Below the pieces are notes generated by a model that saw nothing but the letters and a program-made list of their open reading frames with translations, ran no database searches and was not told the DNA's origin. 64,000 bases of DNA from the NCBI RefSeq assembly GCF_003730115.1, contig NZ_RJVP01000001.1, positions 558,001 to 622,000 of the forward strand. Direction: 5' to 3'. The position numbers were made by a program, and so were the translations under genes. The DNA comes from Pseudomethylobacillus aquaticus. GTDB lineage: Bacteria > Pseudomonadota > Gammaproteobacteria > Burkholderiales > Methylophilaceae. Position 1 is the first letter of the stretch. Every line of letters starts with the position of its first letter. Below are positions 54,228 to 63,369 of the stretch, piece by piece.

Positions 54228-56198
54228 ATGAAGCTAATCAAAGTTCGCGTCCAAAACTATCGGTCTGTCGAAGACAGCGGGGAATTCGAGATCGGCGACC
54301 TCACTTGCCTTGTCGGCAAGAACGAGGCGGGCAAGACGGCACTGCTGAGCGCCATGCGCGGCCTCAAGCCCGCGCAGCCGTTTGAGTTCGACGAACCGAT
54401 CGACTACCCGAGACGTTTCTCGACTCGGTTCGACGAACGCCATGAGGATGGGACGGCGGAGGTAATCCGAACATGGTGGCGACTTGAAGCTGTGGACATG
54501 GCCGCTGTTGAAAAGCGGTTTGGTGCAGGGGTCTTGAAGGGCGACACTTTCGAAGCTCACTTTGGATTTCGATACGAGGACGACAGCCGCATTTGGGTAA
54601 TCGATGTCGATAGCTCCAAGGTGCTTGAAAACATGCTCAGCAAGCATGCCCTCGACGCAACAGAGCGAAACGTCCTGCATGGAGTGGCGGATGGCCCAGC
54701 AGCGGACAAGGCTTTGTCTGGGTTGGCCGAGAGAACGCCAAAACAGGAGGCGCTCTTGCAGGACATCAGGAAGTGCAAGGAGTCCAGCTTTACCAAGGGC
54801 GTAATTGATGTCCTGTCAGCCAAGCAGCCAAAGTTCTTCTTCACCTCGCACTTTGAGCGTATGTCTGGAATGGTTTCGATTCAGAAGCTCCAACAGGACA
54901 AACAGAATAATAAAGTTTCGGTCGGCGATCAGATTTTTCTCGCTTTCTTGGAATACGCTGGAACGACTCTTGAGGAACTGCTGAATACGGATCGTCGGGA
55001 AACCTTGAAGGCTACTTGCGAGGCCGCAAGCAACGAGATCACCGAAGAGATTTTCCAGTTTTGGAGTCAGAACAATGCGCTGGAAGTCCTCATCGACATT
55101 GACAGTGGAAAGCCCAAAGATCCCGCCCCATTCAACACCGGCACCGTGGCGGAAATTCGGATCAAGAACAATAATCACAAGGCGACACTGCCCTTGTCAG
55201 AACGCAGCGCGGGCTTTGTTTGGTTCTTCTCTTTCCTCGCCCAGTTCAAGCAGTTGAGGAAAACTCCAGGCAACGGCAATGCCATCATCTTGTTGGACGA
55301 GCCGGGCTTAACCCTGCATGGCAAGGCCCAAGGCGATTTACTGCGATACATCGTTGAGCGGCTGCTGCCGGACCATCAGGTCATCTTCACCACTCACTCG
55401 CCCTTCATGGTTCCGATGAACCGTCTCGCCGATGTGCGCATCGTAGAGGACGTGGTCATCGAAAAACCAGGCAAGCGCCCCGAGGTCAAGGGAACGAAGG
55501 TTCGATCCGATGTGTTGGAGGTTAACGACGACACACTCTTCCCGCTCCAGGGCGCGTTGGGCTACGAAGTGACCCAGTCGCTATTCATCGGCGCCAACAC
55601 TTGGCTTGTCGAAGGCCCATCGGACATCCTCTATTTGAATGTTTTGTCTCAAGCGCTGACCAAGCGCGGGCGTGTTGGCCTTGATCCGAAGTGGACGCTG
55701 TGCCCATCGGGCGGCATCGACAAGATCGCTCCCTTCGTGAGACTGTTCGGCGGCAACAGAATCAAAGTGGCGGTCCTCTCCGACATCGCCAATGGCGACA
55801 AAACCAAGATCGAGAATTTGAAGAAGGCCGACATCCTGAAGGTCGGCCATTTCTACACTTGCGCAGAGTTCACAAATCAGGCCGAGTCGGATGTCGAAGA
55901 CTTGTTCGATGTCGACCTGTTTGTCGAGTTGCTCAATGGGGCCTACAAGCCGCCCGCGGCCAATGCAGTGACGAAGGATGCATTAATGGCGGCAGCGCCA
56001 ACCCCGCGCATCGTCAAGAAGGCGGAGGCCCTGTTTAAGCTGATGCCCGTGACAGTCGCGGAGTTCGACCACTTCGCTGCGTCGCGTTGGCTATTGGAGA
56101 ACCCTTCCGTATTGGATGCCGATACGGCTGCAGTTCAAGCGACTCTCGATCGTTTCGAGGAAGTTTTTAAGGCCTTCAATGCACTTGTGGGCAATTAG
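54228..56198 (+). CDS. OLD-family ATP-dependent endonuclease
   Basis: A 656-residue ABC-type ATPase with a C-terminal TOPRIM domain. Walker A is GKNEAGKTALL (about residues 30-40), an ABC signature is LSERSAGFVWFF (about 324-335), Walker B is IILLDEPGLTLHG (about 358-370) and the switch His is in TTHSPFMVP. TOPRIM motifs are WLVEGPSDILYL (Glu) and VLSDIANGD (Asp-x-Asp-like). OLD-family nucleases act as phage-defence effectors either alone (class 1) or with a helicase (GajA/GajB). No helicase partner is here, so it looks like class 1. It is the second cassette and is the only gene in it. Confidence 0.88.
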   Translation: MKLIKVRVQNYRSVEDSGEFEIGDLTCLVGKNEAGKTALLSAMRGLKPAQPFEFDEPIDYPRRFSTRFDERHEDGTAEVIRTWWRLEAVDMAAVEKRFGAGVLKGDTFEAHFGFRYEDDSRIWVIDVDSSKVLENMLSKHALDATERNVLHGVADGPAADKALSGLAERTPKQEALLQDIRKCKESSFTKGVIDVLSAKQPKFFFTSHFERMSGMVSIQKLQQDKQNNKVSVGDQIFLAFLEYAGTTLEELLNTDRRETLKATCEAASNEITEEIFQFWSQNNALEVLIDIDSGKPKDPAPFNTGTVAEIRIKNNNHKATLPLSERSAGFVWFFSFLAQFKQLRKTPGNGNAIILLDEPGLTLHGKAQGDLLRYIVERLLPDHQVIFTTHSPFMVPMNRLADVRIVEDVVIEKPGKRPEVKGTKVRSDVLEVNDDTLFPLQGALGYEVTQSLFIGANTWLVEGPSDILYLNVLSQALTKRGRVGLDPKWTLCPSGGIDKIAPFVRLFGGNRIKVAVLSDIANGDKTKIENLKKADILKVGHFYTCAEFTNQAESDVEDLFDVDLFVELLNGAYKPPAANAVTKDALMAAAPTPRIVKKAEALFKLMPVTVAEFDHFAASRWLLENPSVLDADTAAVQATLDRFEEVFKAFNALVGN

Positions 56199-56246
56199 AG
56201 AAGCCCCGGCAGGGAGCCTTGTTCCGAACTCTGACCGGCATGGTCT

Positions 56247-56315
56247 GCATAACTCTGCGGTCCACCGGACGCTGCGCGATAAAGCCGCGCAGCGCCGGTG
56301 ACCTCCACGTTAGCA
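56247..56315 (+). other. attC recombination site, cassette 2
   Basis: About 69 bp from GCATAAC to GTTAGCA. Arms GGTCCACCGG and CCGGTGACC pair with one extra base on the left, and an inner stem CGCTGCGCG / CGCGCAGCG follows with a short loop. Same structural pattern as the first attC but unrelated sequence, as expected for cassettes of different origin. Confidence 0.85.
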
Positions 56316-56344
56316 ATCACTCTCTCAACTCTCTGTAAATAGTT

Positions 56345-56839
56345 ATGGATTCAAATACACAAACAACGCCGCTTTCAGATCATCAGCTGTTAACTTCTTG
56401 GCTAGCTGTTATTGGCATGCTGACTGTGTATTGGTCTCCCATCGAGAGACATGTAGACCAATGTTGCCATTTCTTATATGAAAAATTAAACGTCTCGAAT
56501 AAGCCCAAAAGGAAGGTGACAAAGTTGGGTTCAAAGCTCGATTTCATTAAACGCAACATACCATCCGAGATAGTTAGCCTTGAAGCGCTCGAAGAGCTAA
56601 TAAAAATGACAAAGTCCACCGTTCAAATTCGAGATGTATGCGTGCATGGCGTGCTCAACTCCTACAATCAGCATGAAATTGAAATCGGAAAAATTAACGG
56701 TACAAAAGACGGTCATGACATTGAAATTTTCACCATAGATATGGGGCGCCTTGAAAGTTCAACGAAAGCACTATCCATATTGCAGGCGCATTGGGGGGCT
56801 ATTTCAACATCGCTTTACAGTACCAGCCGTAATGGCTAA
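56345..56839 (+). CDS. Hypothetical cassette protein with HEPN-like motif
   Basis: A 164-residue protein, low in GC, in the third cassette. No family recognised. It has a hydrophobic segment near residues 15-30 (SWLAVIGMLTVYWSPIE), a basic patch (KPKRKVTKLGSKLDF) and, in the middle, TVQIRDVCVHGVL, where R-x4-H fits the catalytic motif of HEPN ribonucleases. The motif is short, and no nucleotidyltransferase or other usual HEPN partner is encoded beside it. A defence or toxin role is possible given the two neighbours. Confidence 0.55.
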   Translation: MDSNTQTTPLSDHQLLTSWLAVIGMLTVYWSPIERHVDQCCHFLYEKLNVSNKPKRKVTKLGSKLDFIKRNIPSEIVSLEALEELIKMTKSTVQIRDVCVHGVLNSYNQHEIEIGKINGTKDGHDIEIFTIDMGRLESSTKALSILQAHWGAISTSLYSTSRNG

Positions 56840-56988
56840 ATAAATGGGATCAGACTGATGTAACCCGGGTTTATCGAACACTTCAATTAAATCTGCCCGC
56901 TACTTGCTGCAATCCAGACCTGCTGCTGGTTAGGCTGCGCTAACCCACCCTACTTTCCTCAACAGCGACAAACTCAACCCGCTAGCGA
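56840..56988. other. Right boundary of the integron, unresolved
   Basis: About 150 bp. GTTAGGC (56929-56935) is a good core-site sequence, but no partner arm forms a convincing attC. It may be the remains of a third attC. The following genes return to chromosomal composition. Confidence 0.4.
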
Positions 56989-57387
56989 TCAGCGCGTTTC
57001 GCTGTCGATGATCTTGTCCAGCGCCAGCTCCACCGCCTGATTGATGGCCGGGTCCGGATAGCGCCGGAATTCTTCCACATAGCCCCAGTACTTGAGCTTG
57101 CCCTGCTCGAAGCAAAGCAGGTACACATCGCTGTATAGCCCGTTGTAGAGCTGATAGCGGTGGAAGGTGTAGGCCTTGCCGGCCTGTTCGACCACTTGCA
57201 CGGTGATGGGTGGCTGTTGCAGCACGGCGATGGTTTGCGCAGGCGCCATGCCTTTGTTGAGCACCACCAGCTGACTGTAGCGCAGTTGCGGGGAGGCACA
57301 GGCGACCAGCAGGGTGGCCAGCACCGCCACCAGCGCGGGCCTGAACCAGCTTGGAACACGGTCACTTTTTAGCGCGATGGGCAGCAT
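56989..57387 (-). CDS. Small lipoprotein, hypothetical
   Basis: A 132-residue protein with a signal sequence ending in a lipobox (LVAC, Cys about 30). Mature part about 103 residues: QLRYSQLVVLNKGMAPAQTIAVLQQ, YLLCFEQGKLKYWGYVEEFRRYPDP, quoted in part. No family recognised. It overlaps the preceding lipoprotein gene by 26 bases. The two proteins share the ending theme W-G-(Y/T)-(V/L)-E-E-(F/L) followed by a helical tail, so they may be distant paralogues. Confidence 0.6.
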   Translation of the reverse strand: MLPIALKSDRVPSWFRPALVAVLATLLVACASPQLRYSQLVVLNKGMAPAQTIAVLQQPPITVQVVEQAGKAYTFHRYQLYNGLYSDVYLLCFEQGKLKYWGYVEEFRRYPDPAINQAVELALDKIIDSETR

Positions 57388-57814
57388 AAGAGGCTTTCAG
57401 GGCGGGCATGAGGTCACTGATGCGGTCATCCGGGTTTTTGCTGAGCTCTTCCAGCGTGCCCCAGCCGACCACTTCGCCACCGGGCTCGCGGTAGATGAGC
57501 ACATAAGGCGCGGTGACCGGGAAGTGATGCACGATAGGAGAGCAACCGAAATAAGGGCGGCAACGGTAGAACACCTGCTGTTGCACACCGATCTGCAGAT
57601 CATAGTGCTTGGCCAGATAATACTGATCACCGACGCTGAACTGATGGCTGGCCTGTACGCTGGCACCGTTGATCTTGCGCTCCACGTCGGCGATGGTGTC
57701 CTGTTTGCGGATCTCGGCGGTCTGGTAGCGCTGCAAGGGCAGATAGCCCGCGCAGCCCACCATCAGCAGGCTTGCCAGTACCACCGTTCGTTTTATCCAG
57801 CCCGTGCAGACCAT
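57362..57814 (-). CDS. Small lipoprotein, hypothetical
   Basis: A 150-residue protein with signal sequence and lipobox (MVGC, Cys about 21). Mature part has QRYQTAEIRKQDTIADVERKI, then a segment with two Cys (FYRCRPYFGCSPIV), and the ending VVGWGTLEELSKNPDDRI. First of a pair of overlapping lipoprotein genes. Function unknown. Probably at the outer membrane. Confidence 0.6.
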   Translation of the reverse strand: MVCTGWIKRTVVLASLLMVGCAGYLPLQRYQTAEIRKQDTIADVERKINGASVQASHQFSVGDQYYLAKHYDLQIGVQQQVFYRCRPYFGCSPIVHHFPVTAPYVLIYREPGGEVVGWGTLEELSKNPDDRISDLMPALKASYAAHRAKK

Positions 57815-57855
57815 GACACCCCCACAAAAAGCGACGCAACTTGCTGCTTGGAACG

Positions 57856-58992
57856 CTAACCCCGGCCGCGGTTCCGGTCACTGCGTTTTTGTGGCTTGGG
57901 TGCCGGGATGTCGCTGCTTTGCCGCACGCGGCGTGGCCCGGTGGGTTTGCTGGGCTTGACTACTGCCTTGGCATCCGGACGTCCGGGACGCGTGACGCCA
58001 TCGGCCTGACGTTCGCCGGCGCGCGGCGGCGCGATCTTGCGGGCCTTGGGCGTGAACGCGGTGCTGGCTTTCTCGATCTCGCGGGCGCTGCGCTGCTTGA
58101 GCGGGCCCTTGGGGGCTGCTATACCGGCCCATTCCAGCAGATTCAGCACTTCCTTGGGTTCCAGCGCCAGCATCATGCCGCGCTTGAGGCGGGATGGCAG
58201 GTTGATGGGGCCGAAGCGGACACGCATCAGACGGCTCACCGGCAACTGGAAGGCTTCAAACAGACGACGCACTTCGCGGTTACGGCCTTCACGCAGGATG
58301 ACCTGATACCAGTGGTTGGCACCCTCGCCCCCCGTGGCCTGGATATGGTCGAAATTGGCTGGGCCGTCTTCCAGTTCGATGCCGCTCTTGAGTTGCAGCA
58401 TCTGCTCGTCAGTGAGTTCGCCAAAGACGCGCACGGCGTATTCGCGCTCGACTTCGAAGCGCGGGTGCATGAAATGGTTGGCCAGTTCACCCGAGGTGGT
58501 GAAGATGAGCAGGCCCGAGGTGTTGATATCCAGACGGCCTACCGCGATCCACTTGGCGTTCTTCACGCGTGGCAGCTTGTCGAACACGCTGGCACGGCCT
58601 TCCGGGTCATCCGCACTGACGATCTCGCCATCCGGTTTGTGGTAGATGAGCACCTTGGGTAATTCCGGCTCGAACTGCAGGAACACCGGACGATCATCCA
58701 CACGCACCACATCGCCAGGCCAGACGCCTGCGCCCACCTGGGCGACCTGACCGTTCACGGTGACGCGGCCGTTGGCGATCAGTTCTTCCATGTCACGACG
58801 CGAGCCCCGGCCGGACAAGGCCAACAGCTTGTGCAAACGTTGTATGGGCGCACCGGTGTTGACGGGTGCTTCGGAGCCATCTTCCGGGTTGACGGTGGTA
58901 GTAGGTGCAGATCTGGGGGTGGATCTAGCTGCCGAACGTGGCGTTGCTTTCGCAGCCCCACCGGCGCGCTGCTGTCGAAATGGACGTGCCAT
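57856..58992 (-). CDS. rluB: 23S rRNA pseudouridine(2605) synthase RluB
   Basis: A 378-residue pseudouridine synthase. A disordered N-terminus (about 1-48) precedes the S4-like domain (about 49-95, QRLHKLLALSGRGSRRDMEELI, quoted as LHKLLALSGRGSRRDMEEL), then the catalytic domain with AVGRLDINTSGLLIFT (catalytic Asp) and LREGRNREVRRLFEAF. The tail is a long Lys/Arg/Pro/Ala-rich extension, likely disordered and RNA-binding. It makes pseudouridine 2605 in 23S rRNA. Next in the order is scpB, an arrangement common in Proteobacteria. Confidence 0.93.
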   Translation of the reverse strand: MARPFRQQRAGGAAKATPRSAARSTPRSAPTTTVNPEDGSEAPVNTGAPIQRLHKLLALSGRGSRRDMEELIANGRVTVNGQVAQVGAGVWPGDVVRVDDRPVFLQFEPELPKVLIYHKPDGEIVSADDPEGRASVFDKLPRVKNAKWIAVGRLDINTSGLLIFTTSGELANHFMHPRFEVEREYAVRVFGELTDEQMLQLKSGIELEDGPANFDHIQATGGEGANHWYQVILREGRNREVRRLFEAFQLPVSRLMRVRFGPINLPSRLKRGMMLALEPKEVLNLLEWAGIAAPKGPLKQRSAREIEKASTAFTPKARKIAPPRAGERQADGVTRPGRPDAKAVVKPSKPTGPRRVRQSSDIPAPKPQKRSDRNRGRG

Positions 58993-59050
58993 GCAAATAA
59001 GCCTTGAACAATTAAGTGCTTATTATAAAGCACTGCCACCTCGGGCGACT

Positions 59051-59634
<584 letters not shown>

Positions 59635-59638
<4 letters not shown>

Positions 59639-60420
59639 GGGGCTCCGTGCAGTTGCAGATAGATAGGCGTATACGCCGCCTGCTGGGTGATGTGCACCAG
59701 ACCTTCGCGCGCCAGTTCGAGGATGGCAAGAAAGCACACCACCAGCTTGGGCAGGCCTTCGGTGACCACATCGAACAGGGCGGAGAATTCCACCATGCCA
59801 TCCTGACGCAAGCGGCGCAGGATCTGGCTCATGTGCTCACGCACTGACAGTTCTTCACGGCTGATCTGGTGATGCTGATAATGGCTAGCGCGCTGCAGCA
59901 CGCCCTGCCAGGCCGCCAGCAACTCGTCCAGCGACACCTGAGCTGGCACTACCTGAACGATGTGCTCGTAATAGGCCTGCGCCACGCTGATCTCGCGGCC
60001 CACCTGCGGCAAGGCGTCCAAGCGCTGCGCCGCCAGCTTGATGGCCTCATATTCCATGAGGCGACGCACCAGCGCAGCACGCGGATCGTCTTCTTCGGTG
60101 ATCTCGGCAGGCTTGGGCAACAGCATGCGCGACTTGATCTCGATCAGCATGGCCGACATGAGCAGGTATTCGGCCGCCAGCTCCAGCCGCGAGGCCTGCA
60201 TCTTTTCCACATAGCGCATGTACTGGCGCGTGAGCTCGGCCATGGGGATGTCGAGGATGTCGAGGTTATGCTTGCGGATCAGGTACAGCAGCAGGTCGAG
60301 CGGACCTTCGAAGGCTTCCAGATAGACTTCCAGCGCATCGGGCGGGATATACAGGTCTTGTGGAATGGCATCCAGCTGCTGACCGTAGATGCGCGCATCG
60401 ATCGCCAGCTTGGTTTGCAT
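59635..60420 (-). CDS. scpA: Segregation and condensation protein ScpA
   Basis: A 261-residue kleisin. Features: EVYLEAFEGPLDLLLYLIRKHNLDI (about 28-52) N-terminal helical motif, EYLLMSAMLIEIKSRMLLPKP, and the C-terminal winged helix LVVCFLAILELAREGLVHITQ. It bridges the SMC heads with ScpB. Start MQTKLAIDARIYG gives a short N-terminal extension of about 25 residues. Overlaps scpB; adjacent to the multidrug transporter gene by one base. Confidence 0.94.
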
Positions 60421-60421
60421 G

Positions 60422-60754
60422 TCAGTGCGTGACCGTGCGCGAAAACAGATTGATCACCACTACGCCGCTGATGATGAGGGCGATGCCCAGCATGGCCGGT
60501 AAATCCAGCGCCTGCTTGTAGAGCAGCCAGCCCAGCAGGGCCACCAGCACGATGCCCACTCCGGCCCAGATGGCGTACATGATGCCCAGCGGCAGCACGC
60601 GCAGGCTCACCGTCATGAAGTAGAACGCCGCTGCGTAACCGCCTACCACCACCAGCGATGGCCACAGCCGCGTGAAGCCCTCGGTGGATTTGAGTGCCGT
60701 GGTGGCCACCACTTCAGCGACGATGGCGATGCCGAGTGCCAGCCAGTGGTTCAT
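60422..60754 (-). CDS. Small multidrug resistance transporter, EmrE/Qac type
   Basis: A 110-residue protein with four transmembrane helices. The first helix contains the essential acidic residue (ALGIAIVAEVVATTALK, Glu about 14), and LGIMYAIWAGVGIVLVALLGW and VVVINLFSRT match EmrE closely. That pattern places it in the Qac (EmrE-like) subgroup rather than the guanidine exporter Gdx subgroup. So despite the guanidine genes elsewhere, it is not an obvious guanidine exporter. Not preceded by a riboswitch. Confidence 0.9.
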   Translation of the reverse strand: MNHWLALGIAIVAEVVATTALKSTEGFTRLWPSLVVVGGYAAAFYFMTVSLRVLPLGIMYAIWAGVGIVLVALLGWLLYKQALDLPAMLGIALIISGVVVINLFSRTVTH

Positions 60755-60797
60755 AACAGCGTGAGTCTGTGCTTCATGGGTTTGTGCGCTCCCGGGC

Positions 60798-62000
60798 TTA
60801 GGAGTAGCTCAGGCCCATGACTTCACGCACATCACGCATGGTCTCGCGCGCCAGCTTGCGGGCACGTTCGCAACCTTCGGCCACCACGTTCTTGACCAGC
60901 GTCGGGTCTTCCGCATATTGGGCGGCACGTGCCTGGATAGGCGCCAGCTCCGCCATCACCGCGTCGATCACCGGGGTCTTGCACTCGATACAGCCTATGC
61001 CCGCGCTCTTGCAGCCTTGCTGCACCCACTGCTGGCGTGCTTCGTCCGAATACACTTCATGCAGCTGCCACACCGGGCACTTGGCCGGATCGCCCGGGTC
61101 GGTGCGGCGGATACGCGCCGGGTCGGTCGGCATGGTCTTGATCTTCTTGGCTACCACGTCCGGCGCTTCGCGCAGCGAGATGGTGTTGTTGTAGGACTTG
61201 GACATCTTTTGCCCGTCCAGCCCCGGCATCTTGGAAGCTGGCGTCAGCTTGTAATCCGGCTCGGGCAGTATGATCTTGCCGCCACCTTCCAGATAACCCA
61301 GCAGGCGCTCTTTGTCGCCCAGGCTCAGGCCCTGTTGCTCGTCTATCATGGCGCGCGCCGATGCCAGCGCTTCTTCATCGCCGGTCTCCTGATAGGCGGT
61401 GCGCATCTCTTCATAGAATGCGCCACGCTTGCCACCCAGCTTCTTGATGGCGGCCAGGGCCTTGGCCTCAAAGCCGGGCTCACGACCGTAGATGTGGTTG
61501 AAGCGGCGCGCAATTTCGCGTGTGAATTCGATGTGCGGGATCTGATCCTCGCCTACCGGCACCTGGCTGGCCTTGTAGATGAGGATATCCGCGCTCTGCA
61601 GCAGCGGGTAGCCCAGGAAGCCGTAGGTGGAGAGGTCTTTGCTGGCCAGCTTTTCCTGCTGATCCTTGTAGGTCGGTACGCGTTCCAGCCAGCTCAGCGG
61701 CGTGATCATGGACAGCAGCGTATGCAGCTCGGCATGCTCAGGCACGCGCGACTGGATGAAGATGGTGGCATTGGCCGGATCGACACCCGCTGCCAGCCAG
61801 TCGATGACCATCTCCCATACGCTTTCCTCAATGACCTCCGAGGTGTCGTAATGGGTGGTCAATGCATGCCAGTCCGCCACAAAGAACAGGCATTCGTGTT
61901 CATGTTGCAACTTGACCCAGTTCTTGAGCACGCCATGATAATGGCCAAGGTGGAGATTGCCGGTGGGACGCATGCCCGATAAAACGCGTTCAACTGCCAT
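60798..62000 (-). CDS. trpS: Tryptophanyl-tRNA synthetase
   Basis: A 400-residue class I synthetase. The HIGH-type motif is RPTGNLHLGHYHG (about residues 11-23) and the KMSKS motif lies in GLDGQKMSKSYNN (about 254-266). VGEDQIPHIEFTREIARRF is the conserved active-site helix. Length is greater than E. coli TrpS (334) because of an internal insertion of about 65 residues in the middle (roughly 185-250), which other Betaproteobacteria also have. Charges tRNA-Trp. Confidence 0.95.
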   Translation of the reverse strand: MAVERVLSGMRPTGNLHLGHYHGVLKNWVKLQHEHECLFFVADWHALTTHYDTSEVIEESVWEMVIDWLAAGVDPANATIFIQSRVPEHAELHTLLSMITPLSWLERVPTYKDQQEKLASKDLSTYGFLGYPLLQSADILIYKASQVPVGEDQIPHIEFTREIARRFNHIYGREPGFEAKALAAIKKLGGKRGAFYEEMRTAYQETGDEEALASARAMIDEQQGLSLGDKERLLGYLEGGGKIILPEPDYKLTPASKMPGLDGQKMSKSYNNTISLREAPDVVAKKIKTMPTDPARIRRTDPGDPAKCPVWQLHEVYSDEARQQWVQQGCKSAGIGCIECKTPVIDAVMAELAPIQARAAQYAEDPTLVKNVVAEGCERARKLARETMRDVREVMGLSYS

Positions 62001-62062
62001 GATGGTTCAGGGTTTCTTGTTTTGATGAAGGGATTATAACCAAGTGTGCGAGGCGCGTATGC

Positions 62063-62701
62063 CTAGCCGAACAGCCAGCTCAGCACACGCAGACTGCCTG
62101 CGATGAAGGGCTGCATGATCTGCGACAGGATGCCGGTGAACAGCAACACGATCAGGATGATGAAGCCATAGCGTTCCAGCTCGGCGAATTTCACCGCCAG
62201 ATGATGCGGCAACAGACTGACCGCGATGCGCCCACCGTCCAGCGGTGGCAACGGCAGCAGGTTCAGCACCATCAACACGATGTTGATCATGATGCCGGCC
62301 TGCGCCATATAGGCCAGCGGCACGGCGAACTGCCCCGCATTGGCAGAGAAACTGAGCGCGATGGCCCACAGCACGGCCATCACCAGATTGGAGGCCGGGC
62401 CTGCTGCGGCCACCCACAACATGTCACGCTTGGGATTATGCAGACGCGAGAAATCGACCGGCACCGGTTTGGCCCAGCCGAACAGGATACCGCCCGCCAG
62501 CATGGTGAAGGCCGGCACCAGCAAGGTGCCGATGGGGTCGATGTGCTTGAGCGGGTTGAGCGTGATGCGGCCGGCAGCGGCGGCTGTCATGTCACCGAAG
62601 TAGCGCGCCGCATAGCCATGCGCCGCTTCGTGCACGGTGATGGCGAAGATCACCGGCAAGGCGTAGATGCTGATCTTTTGTAGGAGGGTGAATTCCATCA
62701 T
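62063..62701 (-). CDS. Site-2 protease family (M50) membrane protein
   Basis: A 212-residue integral membrane metalloprotease of the simplest M50 type. The zinc-binding motif is HEAAHGYAARYFGD (HExxH, about residues 24-37), and the third ligand is in LLPLPPLDGGRI (Asp in the DG, about 148-158). Five to six hydrophobic helices. No PDZ or CBS domain is present, so the substrate is unknown. Gene order M50-trpS-scpA is common in Betaproteobacteria. Confidence 0.9.
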   Translation of the reverse strand: MMEFTLLQKISIYALPVIFAITVHEAAHGYAARYFGDMTAAAAGRITLNPLKHIDPIGTLLVPAFTMLAGGILFGWAKPVPVDFSRLHNPKRDMLWVAAAGPASNLVMAVLWAIALSFSANAGQFAVPLAYMAQAGIMINIVLMVLNLLPLPPLDGGRIAVSLLPHHLAVKFAELERYGFIILIVLLFTGILSQIMQPFIAGSLRVLSWLFG

Positions 62702-62723
62702 GAGTATCGTTCAGTCAATCAAA

Positions 62724-63353
62724 TCAGTTGGACAAGGAAAACGGCGCGATATCCCCGGCGCCCTGACGCAGCAGTTTGGGCGTGTCATCGGTGAGGTCGA
62801 TCACGGTGGTCGGCTCTGCCACACAAGCACCCGCGTCGATCACCAGATCCACCTGATGTTCCAGCACATCGCGGATCTCCCAGGCTTCGTTGAGTGGCTC
62901 GCTGGCATCCGGCAACAGCAAGGTCATGCTGAGCAAGGGTTCATTCAATGCTTCCAGCAGGGCCTGCGTAACCGCATGCGCAGGCACACGCAAGCCCAGC
63001 GTGCTGCGTTTGGGGTGCTGCAGCCTGCGCGGCACTTCACGCGTGGCCTTGAGGATGAAGGTGTACTGGCCCGGCGTGTTGGCCTTGAGCAAGCGAAACT
63101 GGCTGTTGTTGACCTGCGCGTAAGTGGCCAGTTCGGCCAGGTTGCGGCACACCAGCGTGAAATGATGCGACTCATCCACGCCACGGATGGCACGGATGCG
63201 CTCCTGCGCGTCCTTGTGCCCCAGCATGCAGCCCAGCGCATAGGTCGAATCGGTAGGATAAGCGATCACCCCGCCATCACGCAGGATCTGCGTGGCCTGA
63301 TGGATCAGGCGCGCCTGCGGGGTTTGCGGATGAATGACGAAATATTGTGACAT
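62724..63353 (-). CDS. YciO/Sua5-family protein (threonylcarbamoyl-AMP synthase-like)
   Basis: A 209-residue YrdC-domain protein of the YciO group. GGVIAYPTDSTYALGCMLG, HHFTLVCRNLAELATYAQV, GQYTFILKATREVPRRL and LLSMTLLLPDASEP (about 120-135) match YciO more than TsaC. TsaC/Sua5 makes threonylcarbamoyl-AMP for tRNA t6A; YciO activity is weak and its true role is debated. Start taken at MSQYFVIHPQTPQA, 32 codons into the open frame. PHP protein gene lies upstream by 16 bp. Confidence 0.88.
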   Translation of the reverse strand: MSQYFVIHPQTPQARLIHQATQILRDGGVIAYPTDSTYALGCMLGHKDAQERIRAIRGVDESHHFTLVCRNLAELATYAQVNNSQFRLLKANTPGQYTFILKATREVPRRLQHPKRSTLGLRVPAHAVTQALLEALNEPLLSMTLLLPDASEPLNEAWEIRDVLEHQVDLVIDAGACVAEPTTVIDLTDDTPKLLRQGAGDIAPFSLSN

Positions 63354-63369
63354 GGCAGAATGAACGCGA

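Noticed and set aside
56840-56940. A third attC site after the HEPN-like cassette
   Set aside because: GTTAGGC is a proper core site, but no matching arms or left core sequence could be found, so no attC fold can be drawn.
60422-60754. Small multidrug resistance transporter as a guanidine exporter (Gdx) linked to the guanidine genes
   Set aside because: Sequence motifs follow EmrE/Qac, not Gdx, and there is no riboswitch upstream.
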